In this document: one piece after another, positions 6,463 through 12,193 of the stretch
Layout of the letters: each line of letters opens with the position of its first letter
Numbering within the stretch: the stretch's first letter is position 1
Translations under genes and position numbers: made by a program
Source: Elusimicrobiota bacterium
GTDB taxonomy: Bacteria > Elusimicrobiota > Elusimicrobia > UBA1565 > UBA9628
Assembly: GCA_028871595.1 (NCBI GenBank)
Contig: JAGWMT010000076.1
Span: forward strand, 1 to 12,193
DNA length: 12,193 nt
Reading direction: 5' to 3'
The notes under the pieces: generated by a model
Database searches by the model: none
The model's input: only the letters and a program-made list of their open reading frames with translations
Told to the model about the DNA's origin: nothing

Positions 6463-7002
6463 ATGTCCTGGTTTCAGAAGAAGGCCCCCGAACCGTCCGC
6501 GACGTCCAAGAAAACCGGTCCCGCCTCGCGGGCTCCGAAGGGACTGAAGGTGGCCCCCCTGCTCAGCGAAGCCGTGATCCTTTATCCCCCGGCCGGCCAG
6601 GACAAGAACGCCGTCCTCCAGGAGCTGTGCGCGGCCGTGTGCCGCAAGGCCGGCATCGCGAATTCAGACGCCTTCCTGGCGAAGGCCAACGAGCGCGAGC
6701 AGGGTATCTCGACGACCTTGGACACGGGCTTGAGCCTTCCCCACGCCCGGATGGACGGCATCGACGGGATCCTGGCCGGGATGGCGGTCCTCAAGACCCC
6801 CATCCCCGATCCCAAGCAGGCGGACCTGTCGATCCGCGTGGTGTTCCTGTTCTTCTCGCCGAACAAGCCCGAGGCCTTCCCCCTCCATCTCCAGCTCCTG
6901 CGCGGCGTGTCGTCGCTGTTCCAACCCGACCTCATCGACCAGCTGACCTCCGCCTCCGGCCCCGCCGCGGCCCTCGACATGGTCAAAAAAATTGAAGGCT
7001 GA
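6463..7002 (+). CDS. PTS EIIA type-2 domain protein (PtsN/fructose-type)
   Basis: Single-domain EIIA of the fructose/mannitol/nitrogen-PTS class, 179 residues. The phosphorylation motif is clear: GISTTLDTGLSLPHARMDGI, with His94 as the phospho-acceptor in the Pro-His-Ala-Arg step (family GxxxPHxR). LSIRVVFLFFSP and LHLQLLRGVSSLF match the later strand and helix. The first 26 residues are a charged, flexible extension that ordinary PtsN proteins lack. No EIIB or EIIC partner or HPr/EI gene is nearby, so a regulatory rather than sugar-importing role is inferred, as for PtsN. The ATG at 6463 lacks a ribosome site and lies close to the predicted transcription start. A GTG at 6550 behind a GAAGGGA-like stretch would give a normal-length 150-residue domain, so a shorter product is possible. 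The 3' end overlaps the permease start, suggesting coupled synthesis. Confidence 0.85.
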   Translation: MSWFQKKAPEPSATSKKTGPASRAPKGLKVAPLLSEAVILYPPAGQDKNAVLQELCAAVCRKAGIANSDAFLAKANEREQGISTTLDTGLSLPHARMDGIDGILAGMAVLKTPIPDPKQADLSIRVVFLFFSPNKPEAFPLHLQLLRGVSSLFQPDLIDQLTSASGPAAALDMVKKIEG

Positions 7003-8992
7003 GCCCCGCCCGGGACGGCGCGTCACCGAGGTCGTCGTCCTGACCACGGCGATGCTTTCGTTCATCTCCTTCTGGCGCGCGTCGGCCATCGTGCTGTGCG
7101 ACCTGGCCTCGACGGCCTACTACATCGGCGGCATCGTGGAGCAGGCGGTCGGCAAGTCCGCCCCCTGGTTCATCCTGGCCGTGATGGCGTTTTCCTACAC
7201 GATTCGAGCGGTGTACATGGAGTCGTGCTCCATGTTCGTGCGCGGCGGCGTGTACAAGGTCGTCAAGGAGGCCATGGGCGGCACCATCGCCAAGCTGTCG
7301 GCCTCCGCGTTGATGTTCGACTACGTCCTGACCGGTCCGATCAGCGCCGTCGCCGGGGGGCAGTACTTGGCGGGCCTTTTGAACACCTTGTTCCCCCATT
7401 TCCGCATCGGCTGGCACTTGGACCCGAACTCGTTCGCCATGGTGTTCGCGATCGCCGCGACGCTCTATTTCTGGCGGGAGAACATCAAGGGCATCCACGA
7501 GTCCAGCGACAAGGCCCTGCGCATCATGCAGTTGACCTCGGTGATGGCCGTGGTCATGATGGCCTGGTGCTTCTACACGCTGTGGCTGCACCCGGCGCCC
7601 CTGCCGCCGTTGACGCTGAACTTCAGCCCCGCGGGTCTGGGCTGGGCCAAGAGCATCTCCTGGCTCAAGCCCGTCGGCGCCGTCGGGATCACCATGGCCT
7701 TCGGGCACTCGCTGCTGGCCATGTCCGGCGAGGAGTCCCTGGCCCAGGTCTACCGGGAGATCGAGGCGCCGAAGATCAAGAACCTGGAGAAGACCGGCCT
7801 GGTCATCTTCGTCTACAGCATGCTGCTGACCTCCTTGGTCAGCTTCTTCGCGGTGATGATCATTCCCGATTCGATCCGCATTTCCCAGTACGGAGACAAC
7901 CTGTTGTCCGGCCTGGCCATGTCGGTGGTCGGCCCGCATTGGGCGCGCCTGCTTCTTCAGTCGTTCGTCGTCGGGGTCGGCGTCGTGATCCTGGCCGGCG
8001 CGGCGAACACGTCCATCGTGGGCGCCAACGGCGTGCTCAATCGCCTGGCGGAGGACGGCATTTTGGTGGATTGGTTCCGCGATCTGCACAAGAAGTACGG
8101 GACCACGCACCGCCTGATCAACCTGATCGTGGGCCTCCAGATCGCCACCATCCTGCTCTGCCGCGGTGACGTGTACATGCTGGGCGAGGCCTACGCGTTC
8201 GGCGTGGTCTGGAGCTTCGTCTTCAAGACCATGGCGGTCATGATGCTCCGCTTCAAGAACCGCGAGCCGCGCGAGTTCCTCGTGCCCGGCAACATCCGGA
8301 TCGGCGACGTGGAGTGGCCCATCGGGCTGGCCCTGATCTTCGTCGTCCTGTTGTGCACCGCGATGATGAATCTGATCACCAAGCGCGTGGCGACCGTGTC
8401 CGGCTCCATCTTCACCGCCGTCTTCTTCGGGATATTCCTTTATTCCGAGCATTGGAACGAGAAACACCACGGCGACGCTCACGATCTCCACGAGAAGTTC
8501 AACCTGCGCCAGGAGGATGACCTGGTGCGCGTGCGCGGCTCCTTCCACAAGCCGATCCGCGTCCTGGTGGCGGTCCGCGACCCGAAGAACATGCTGCACG
8601 TGGTCAAGGCGCTGGAGGAGCTGGATTCGGAGAAGACCGAGATGGTGGTGTTCACCTCGCGCATCCGCACAGGACTGGGCCTGGTCGAGGAGACCATCGA
8701 GATGGACACGGACGAGCAGAAACTGTTCACGCGGGTCCTGGAGGTTGCCGAGAAGGCCGGCAAGAGCATCACGCCCATGCTGGTCGTCTCCAACGAGCCG
8801 TTCTACGCCATCGCCCAGGCCGCGCAGGCCGTGGGCGCCTCGGAGGTCATCTTCGGGGTGTCGGCCAAGCTGTCCACCGACGCCCAGCTTGAGCGCCTGG
8901 CCATGACCTGGGGATCGCTCCCGACCGACAGCAAGCAGCCCGTGCGCTTCCGCATCGTCGGACCCGGCGTCGAGCACGCGGTGGATTTATAA
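6992..8992 (+). CDS. APC-superfamily permease with C-terminal USP-like domain
   Basis: Inner-membrane transporter of 666 residues. Residues 10-485 contain about twelve hydrophobic segments with APC amino-acid/polyamine/cation permease character. One example is the Gly-rich membrane segment FDYVLTGPISAVAGGQYLAG (109-128); others are GHSLLAMSGEESLAQVYREI (238-257) and the AGAANTSIVGANGV loop (335-348). A soluble tail from about 518 to 660 begins IRVLVAVRDP and continues with a Rossmann-like alternation ending ASEVIFGVSAK. This resembles a universal-stress-protein fold, which in other transporters binds nucleotides and gates activity. The substrate cannot be read from the sequence. The TTG at 6992 is the most upstream usable start. 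It overlaps the EIIA gene by 11 bases and keeps the conserved N-terminal stretch VTEVVVLTTAMLSFISFWRA intact; a later ATG at 7052 would cut it. No clear ribosome site is present, which supports translational coupling. Confidence 0.85.
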   Translation: MKAEPRPGRRVTEVVVLTTAMLSFISFWRASAIVLCDLASTAYYIGGIVEQAVGKSAPWFILAVMAFSYTIRAVYMESCSMFVRGGVYKVVKEAMGGTIAKLSASALMFDYVLTGPISAVAGGQYLAGLLNTLFPHFRIGWHLDPNSFAMVFAIAATLYFWRENIKGIHESSDKALRIMQLTSVMAVVMMAWCFYTLWLHPAPLPPLTLNFSPAGLGWAKSISWLKPVGAVGITMAFGHSLLAMSGEESLAQVYREIEAPKIKNLEKTGLVIFVYSMLLTSLVSFFAVMIIPDSIRISQYGDNLLSGLAMSVVGPHWARLLLQSFVVGVGVVILAGAANTSIVGANGVLNRLAEDGILVDWFRDLHKKYGTTHRLINLIVGLQIATILLCRGDVYMLGEAYAFGVVWSFVFKTMAVMMLRFKNREPREFLVPGNIRIGDVEWPIGLALIFVVLLCTAMMNLITKRVATVSGSIFTAVFFGIFLYSEHWNEKHHGDAHDLHEKFNLRQEDDLVRVRGSFHKPIRVLVAVRDPKNMLHVVKALEELDSEKTEMVVFTSRIRTGLGLVEETIEMDTDEQKLFTRVLEVAEKAGKSITPMLVVSNEPFYAIAQAAQAVGASEVIFGVSAKLSTDAQLERLAMTWGSLPTDSKQPVRFRIVGPGVEHAVDL

Positions 8993-8996
8993 GGCC

Positions 8997-9509
8997 ATGC
9001 CCGTCCTGCGCATCACCAAGCACGGCGAACGCGTCCTCAAGACGGCCTGCCCCCCCGCCGATTACGCCGCGCTGAAGCCGGAACTGCCCAAGCTGCTCAA
9101 GGACATGTGGGCCACCATGAACGCCGCCCGCGGCGTGGGCCTGGCCGCGCCGCAGATCGGCCTGTCCCTGCGCGTGGCCGTCATCGACGTCAAGCCCGAA
9201 GGCAGGTCCCAACGCCTGGTCTTGATCAACCCGGAGATCGTCTCCTCCGGCGGCGAGCAGGACGACGAGGAGGGCTGCCTGTCCGTGCCCGGCGTCTACT
9301 CCAAGCTCAAGCGCTTCGCCAAGGTCCGCGTGCGCGCGTTGGGCGAGGACGGAAATCCGTGGGAGATGACCGGCGCCGGCCTGTTGGCGCGCGCGTTCCA
9401 GCACGAGATCGACCACCTCGACGGAAAATTGTACGTCGACCGCCTCCCGTTCGAGGAGCGATTGAAGGTTCTCGACGTCATCAAAGGCGCGAAGGTCAAC
9501 TGGGACTAA
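8997..9509 (+). CDS. def: Peptide deformylase
   Basis: Removes the formyl group from the N-terminal formyl-Met of nascent proteins in the cytoplasm, using a bound Fe2+ or similar metal. All three diagnostic motifs are present in 170 residues, a normal length. Motif 1 is GVGLAAPQIG at 46-55. Motif 2 is EEGCLSVPG at 91-99, with metal ligand Cys94. Motif 3 is QHEIDHLDG at 135-143, with ligands His136 and His140 and catalytic Glu137. The gene starts 4 bases after the permease stop with only a weak AAGG upstream. It is followed by fmt, which makes the formyl-Met-tRNA whose product this enzyme later processes. Confidence 0.97.
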   Translation: MPVLRITKHGERVLKTACPPADYAALKPELPKLLKDMWATMNAARGVGLAAPQIGLSLRVAVIDVKPEGRSQRLVLINPEIVSSGGEQDDEEGCLSVPGVYSKLKRFAKVRVRALGEDGNPWEMTGAGLLARAFQHEIDHLDGKLYVDRLPFEERLKVLDVIKGAKVNWD

Positions 9510-9535
9510 GCCGACTGTTGGCGCCGACGGTCGGC
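9510..9535 (+). promoter_or_regulatory. Stem-loop between def and fmt
   Basis: GCCGACTGT (9510-9518) pairs with ACGGTCGGC (9527-9535): nine pairs including one G-U, with an 8-base loop that itself contains GGCGCC. The stem starts right after the def stop and ends 2 bases before the fmt GTG. There is no T-run, so it is not a normal intrinsic terminator. It could modulate fmt translation or def mRNA decay; the function is inference. Confidence 0.4.
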
Positions 9536-9537
9536 CT

Positions 9538-10515
9538 GTGAACATCGTGGATAAATCCTCCTTGAAGACGATATTTCTCGGCACGCCCGAGACCGCCGTT
9601 CCATTTCTTCGCCTTCTCGCCCGGAAGACGGAGGTGCTCTCCGTCGTGTCGCAACCCGATCGGCCCGCGGGCCGCGGTTTGGAGACGGCGCCGACGCCGG
9701 TGAAGGCCGCGGCGCTGGAACTCGGTCTCAAGGTGCTCCAACCGACGAAACCTTCCGAGATCGCCGCCCAACTCAAGTCGCTTGGCGCGGACCTGGCGGT
9801 CGTCGTCGCCTACGGACGCATCCTCAAGGCGGACGCCCTGTCCGCGACGAAACTCGGCTTCATGAACGCCCATTTTTCGCTTCTGCCGAAGTACCGCGGC
9901 GCCGCGCCGGTGCAGTGGGCCTTGGTTCGGGGCGAGAAGACGACCGGCGTGACTTTGTTCTGGCTGGACGAAGGCATGGACACCGGCCCCATCCAAGCCC
10001 TGCGCGAGACCCCCGTGGATCCGGACGAGGACGCGGGCGAACTGTTGGCCAGGCTCACGGCGCTGGGCGTCGAGATGCTGGAGTCCGAGTTGTCCGCCTT
10101 GGAGTCCGGAAAAGTCGTCCACCGCCCGCAGGAAGGCGCTTCCAGCGTCGCGCCTCTCATCAAGCGCGAGGATGCCCGCGTCGATCTGAACCGTCCGGCG
10201 CAAGAAATACACGATTTGGTCCGAGGCTTCCGGCTTTGGCCGCGGGCGGCGCTGGAAAAAGACGGCCAAGCGCGGGTTCTGGTCCTCAAAACGGCCCTTC
10301 CCTCCGCCGCGGACCCGGCCGGGACCGGACGCCCGGGACGAGTGCTCCGCGTTGATCGAAACCGCGGAATTTTGGTAGAATGCGGGTCCAGCAGCCGTCT
10401 GTGGTTCCTGGCCGTACAACCCGAGGGAAAAAAGACGCTGAACGCTGCGGATTTCGCCAACGGCCTTCGTTTGGCCGCCGGCGGCTTTTTGCCGTTTATG
10501 GACGGGACGATTTGA
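9538..10515 (+). CDS. fmt: Methionyl-tRNA formyltransferase
   Basis: Transfers a formyl group from 10-formyl-tetrahydrofolate to Met-tRNA(fMet) for translation initiation. The 325-residue protein has the full catalytic N-terminal domain: FLGTPETAVPFL at 13-24, SQPDRPAGRG at 38-47, and the Asn-His-Asp triad. Asn110 and His112 lie in MNAHFSLLPKYRGAAP, and Asp148 in DEGMDTGPI. The C-terminal OB-like tRNA-binding domain (about 205-325) includes FRLWPRA and RVLRVDRNRGILVECG. The GTG at 9538 is used. TTG at 9562 is a possible later start directly before KTIFLGTP. None has a convincing ribosome site, and a stem-loop sits just upstream. The stop overlaps the TTG start of the PASTA gene by three bases. 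Confidence 0.96.
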   Translation: MNIVDKSSLKTIFLGTPETAVPFLRLLARKTEVLSVVSQPDRPAGRGLETAPTPVKAAALELGLKVLQPTKPSEIAAQLKSLGADLAVVVAYGRILKADALSATKLGFMNAHFSLLPKYRGAAPVQWALVRGEKTTGVTLFWLDEGMDTGPIQALRETPVDPDEDAGELLARLTALGVEMLESELSALESGKVVHRPQEGASSVAPLIKREDARVDLNRPAQEIHDLVRGFRLWPRAALEKDGQARVLVLKTALPSAADPAGTGRPGRVLRVDRNRGILVECGSSSRLWFLAVQPEGKKTLNAADFANGLRLAAGGFLPFMDGTI

Positions 10516-11471
10516 ACGCGAAAACCGGAAAGGCGTTGACGTGGGAAATGGCCGCGGTCGGCGCGGTGTTTCTCGCATTCTCGTATTGGGCCCTGAACTG
10601 GGGCATGGAAGGACTGGTTCATAACCGCAAGACGCAGACGGTGCCGGACCTGAAGGGACGTTCGTTGGCCGCCGCTCTCGACATGCTATCTCCCCTGAAC
10701 ATCGGACTGCGCAAGACCGGCGTCGAATTCGACGCCTCGGTCCCCATCGCCTCGATCCTGCGCCAGGAACCGGCGGCGGGCACCGTCGTGCGCGAAGGCA
10801 AGACCATCCGCGTGGTCGTCAGCCAGGGCGGGCAGACCGTCCAGGCCCCGTCCGTGCTAGGCCTGCCCCTGCGCAACGCGGAGATGCTCCTGCGCCAGAG
10901 CCAGCTCTCCTTGGGCGAGGTGAGCGAGGCCTACTCCCTCAAGTCCGAGAAAGGCCAGGTCCTCTCCCAGGATCCGAAGGGCGAGACCAGCGTCGAGCGG
11001 GACACCTTGGTCAACCTCGTGGTCTCGGGCGGCGTGCCTCCCGCCGGCGTCTCTTTGATGCCGGACTTCCAGCGCAAGACCTTGGACGAGGTCCAGGCCT
11101 GGGCCGCCGGCGCCGGCATGAAGGTGGACGTGAAATCCGACCCCAGTTCCCTTTTTCCCAGCGGCACCGTGCTGACGCAGGAACCGGCCCCGGACGCCGC
11201 GCTCTCCCCCGACGGCTCCGTCTCCGTCACCGTCAGCGGCCACAAGGGCGCCGCGCCGAGCGCCGCCACGAAAACCTTTCACTACGAACTGGCCCAGGGC
11301 GGCTCCGACAGCCAGGTCCGCATCGTCCTGGTGGACAAGTACGGCGAGCGGGAGCTGTTCAACGGATTACGCAAACCCGGGTCGAAGATCGAGGTGCCCG
11401 TGCAGACCGCCGGCGGCGCGCGGGTCAAGATTTATCTGAACGGAATTTTGGTCGAGGAGCGGGATTTGTGA
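10512..11471 (+). CDS. Membrane-anchored PASTA-repeat protein without kinase domain
   Basis: A 319-residue protein with a short cytoplasmic N-terminus, one membrane segment at about 13-32 (MAAVGAVFLAFSYWALNW) and three PASTA repeats outside the membrane at about 41-105, 108-173 and 179-243. Each repeat carries the expected Val/Ala-Pro start (TVPDLKG, QAPSVLG, LMPDFQR) and a Q-x-P or Q-E-P turn (RQEPAAGT, SQDPKGET, TQEPAPDA). A further C-terminal region (254-319) has beta-strand character (VRIVLVDKYGERELF, VKIYLNGILV) and does not look like PASTA. PASTA repeats usually bind peptidoglycan fragments or beta-lactams in Ser/Thr kinases and PBPs, but neither catalytic domain is present here. The TTG at 10512 overlaps the fmt stop as TTGA. 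An in-frame extension upstream to 10380 lies wholly within fmt and looks like read-through of that gene. Confidence 0.85.
   Translation: MNAKTGKALTWEMAAVGAVFLAFSYWALNWGMEGLVHNRKTQTVPDLKGRSLAAALDMLSPLNIGLRKTGVEFDASVPIASILRQEPAAGTVVREGKTIRVVVSQGGQTVQAPSVLGLPLRNAEMLLRQSQLSLGEVSEAYSLKSEKGQVLSQDPKGETSVERDTLVNLVVSGGVPPAGVSLMPDFQRKTLDEVQAWAAGAGMKVDVKSDPSSLFPSGTVLTQEPAPDAALSPDGSVSVTVSGHKGAAPSAATKTFHYELAQGGSDSQVRIVLVDKYGERELFNGLRKPGSKIEVPVQTAGGARVKIYLNGILVEERDL
11454..11459 (+). promoter_or_regulatory. Ribosome binding site of rpe
   Basis: GAGGAG lies inside the end of the PASTA gene. The spacer is 8 bases to the GTG at 11468 and 11 to the ATG at 11471, so the GTG has the better spacing. Confidence 0.65.
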
Positions 11472-12157
11472 TGACACTATCCAAAACCGTGTCCGTGGTT
11501 CCGTCGCTGCTCGCCGGGGATTTGGCTCATTTGGGCGATCAGCTTGATGCCGTCAAAGCGGCGGGCTGCCATTGGGTGTCGGTGGACGTGATGGACGGAC
11601 ATTTCGTTCCCAATCTGTCCTTCGGTCCCGATTTCGTCAAACTCGCCAAGTCGCGCGGCTTCTTCGTTGATACGCATCTGATGGTGACCAATCCGTTGGA
11701 CGTCGCGCCTTGGTTCGCCGAACAGGGTTCGGATATCGTGACATGTCATTTCGAAGCTGTCCCGGACGCCGTTCTCGCATTGAAAAAGATTCGTTCGATG
11801 GGAGTTAAGGCGGGTCTGGCGGTGAAACCAAAAACTTCCGTTGACGGTCTTATTTCCGCGTTAGACGTATGTGATTTGGCTTTGGTTATGTCCGTGGAGC
11901 CGGGCTTCGGCGGTCAAAAGTTCATGCCCGACATGTTGTCCAAGGTCGCCGCGCTCCGCAAAGCCATCGACGCAAAACATTTGGATTGCTGGATTCAGCT
12001 GGACGGCGGCGTGAACGCCGCTAATATCTCGCAGGCCGCAGAGTCCGGGGCCGACAGCCTCGTGGCGGGATCTGCCGTCTTCGGCGCGAAGGACTGCGCC
12101 GCCGCTTTTCGCGACCTGGAGCTCAAGGCCCGGGCCGCGTTCGGATCGAAGTCATAG
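11468..12157 (+). CDS. rpe: Ribulose-phosphate 3-epimerase, with Ser at a metal-ligand His position
   Basis: Interconverts ribulose-5-phosphate and xylulose-5-phosphate in the pentose phosphate pathway, in the cytoplasm, with a divalent metal. The 229-residue protein is a TIM barrel of normal length. It has VVPSLLAGDLAHLG near the N-terminus, DVMDGHFVPNLSFGP (40-54), DTHLMV, the phosphate/loop motif MSVEPGFGGQKFMP, and LDGGVNAANI followed by ADSLVAGSAVFG. In characterised enzymes the metal is held by His-x-Asp before VMDG, by the His of HLMV and by the Asp of DGG. Here the first His is Ser38 (VSVDVMDG); the other ligands and both catalytic Asps are present. The GTG at 11468 overlaps the PASTA stop; the ATG at 11471 is nearly as good. 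Third codon positions are visibly richer in A/T than in the neighbouring genes. Confidence 0.95.
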   Translation: MMTLSKTVSVVPSLLAGDLAHLGDQLDAVKAAGCHWVSVDVMDGHFVPNLSFGPDFVKLAKSRGFFVDTHLMVTNPLDVAPWFAEQGSDIVTCHFEAVPDAVLALKKIRSMGVKAGLAVKPKTSVDGLISALDVCDLALVMSVEPGFGGQKFMPDMLSKVAALRKAIDAKHLDCWIQLDGGVNAANISQAAESGADSLVAGSAVFGAKDCAAAFRDLELKARAAFGSKS

Positions 12158-12164
12158 AAGGAAC

Positions 12165-12170
12165 GGAGGA
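12165..12170 (+). promoter_or_regulatory. Ribosome binding site of the last partial gene
   Basis: GGAGGA lies 4 bases before the ATG at 12175, one of the strongest ribosome sites in the window. It fits a highly translated product such as a ribosomal protein. Confidence 0.8.
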
Positions 12171-12174
12171 ACAC

Positions 12175-12193
12175 ATGGCCGTCGTCATTCGTC
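12175..12193 (+). CDS. rpsP: Partial CDS, probably 30S ribosomal protein S16 (5' end only)
   Basis: Only six codons, MAVVIR, fall inside the window. This matches the usual opening of S16 (MAV-x-IRL) and follows a strong ribosome site 17 bases after rpe. The identification rests on very few residues. Another protein with the same opening is possible, although a coding start here is likely. Confidence 0.5.

Noticed and set aside
6983..8977. Very long open frame on the minus strand opposite the permease
   Set aside because: It mirrors the permease gene. Its product is rich in His, Asp, Gly, Gln and Arg with no recognisable domain, which is the usual antisense shadow in high-GC DNA. The plus strand has clear membrane segments and motifs.

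Overview
The window is a GC-rich, densely packed stretch of chromosome from a diderm bacterium. The outer-membrane-type beta-barrel protein, the compressed operons and the def-fmt-PASTA-rpe order would fit an Elusimicrobiota-like lineage. That placement is inference from family resemblance, not proven. I see no rRNA, tRNA, CRISPR array, insertion sequence, phage gene or integration site, and no gene-free stretch longer than 300 bases. Most content is ordinary housekeeping.

Region 1 (1-3731, + strand) holds three genes. The first is a membrane-anchored Pro/Ala-rich coiled-coil protein of unknown function whose 5' end may lie outside the window. The second is a PorV/PorQ (UPF0164)-like outer-membrane barrel protein. 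The third is a polytopic GT-C (PMT/GT39-like) glycosyltransferase. The second gene has an odd start: its likely signal peptide is encoded upstream of the first ordinary start codon.

Region 2 (3728-6398, - strand) is a tight operon read right to left: uroporphyrinogen-III synthase (hemD), an inositol-monophosphatase family enzyme, then a thiolase. Each junction is a 4-base start/stop overlap. The operon converges on the glycosyltransferase with overlapping stop codons. The thiolase has Ser where the family normally has its second catalytic Cys.

Region 3 (about 6399-6462) is a short divergent promoter region. It has a near-consensus sigma70-type promoter for the rightward genes, placed so close to the first ATG that the transcript would be nearly leaderless.

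Region 4 (6463 to the end, + strand) starts with a PTS EIIA (PtsN-like) protein overlapping an APC-superfamily permease that carries a cytoplasmic USP-like tail. These look like a regulated transporter pair. Next come peptide deformylase (def) and Met-tRNA formyltransferase (fmt), which act at the two ends of the N-formylmethionine cycle. A kinase-less membrane PASTA protein, ribulose-phosphate 3-epimerase (rpe) and the first codons of what is probably rpsP follow. The order def-fmt-PASTA-rpe resembles a reduced form of the def-fmt-rsmB-prpC-prkC-rsgA-rpe cluster of Firmicutes. The rpe product has Ser at a position where the family usually has a metal-binding His.

No clearly new defence or mobile system is visible. 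The points most worth checking are the two active-site substitutions, the EIIA/APC-USP pair, the kinase-less PASTA protein with its extra C-terminal domain, and the unusual translation starts.
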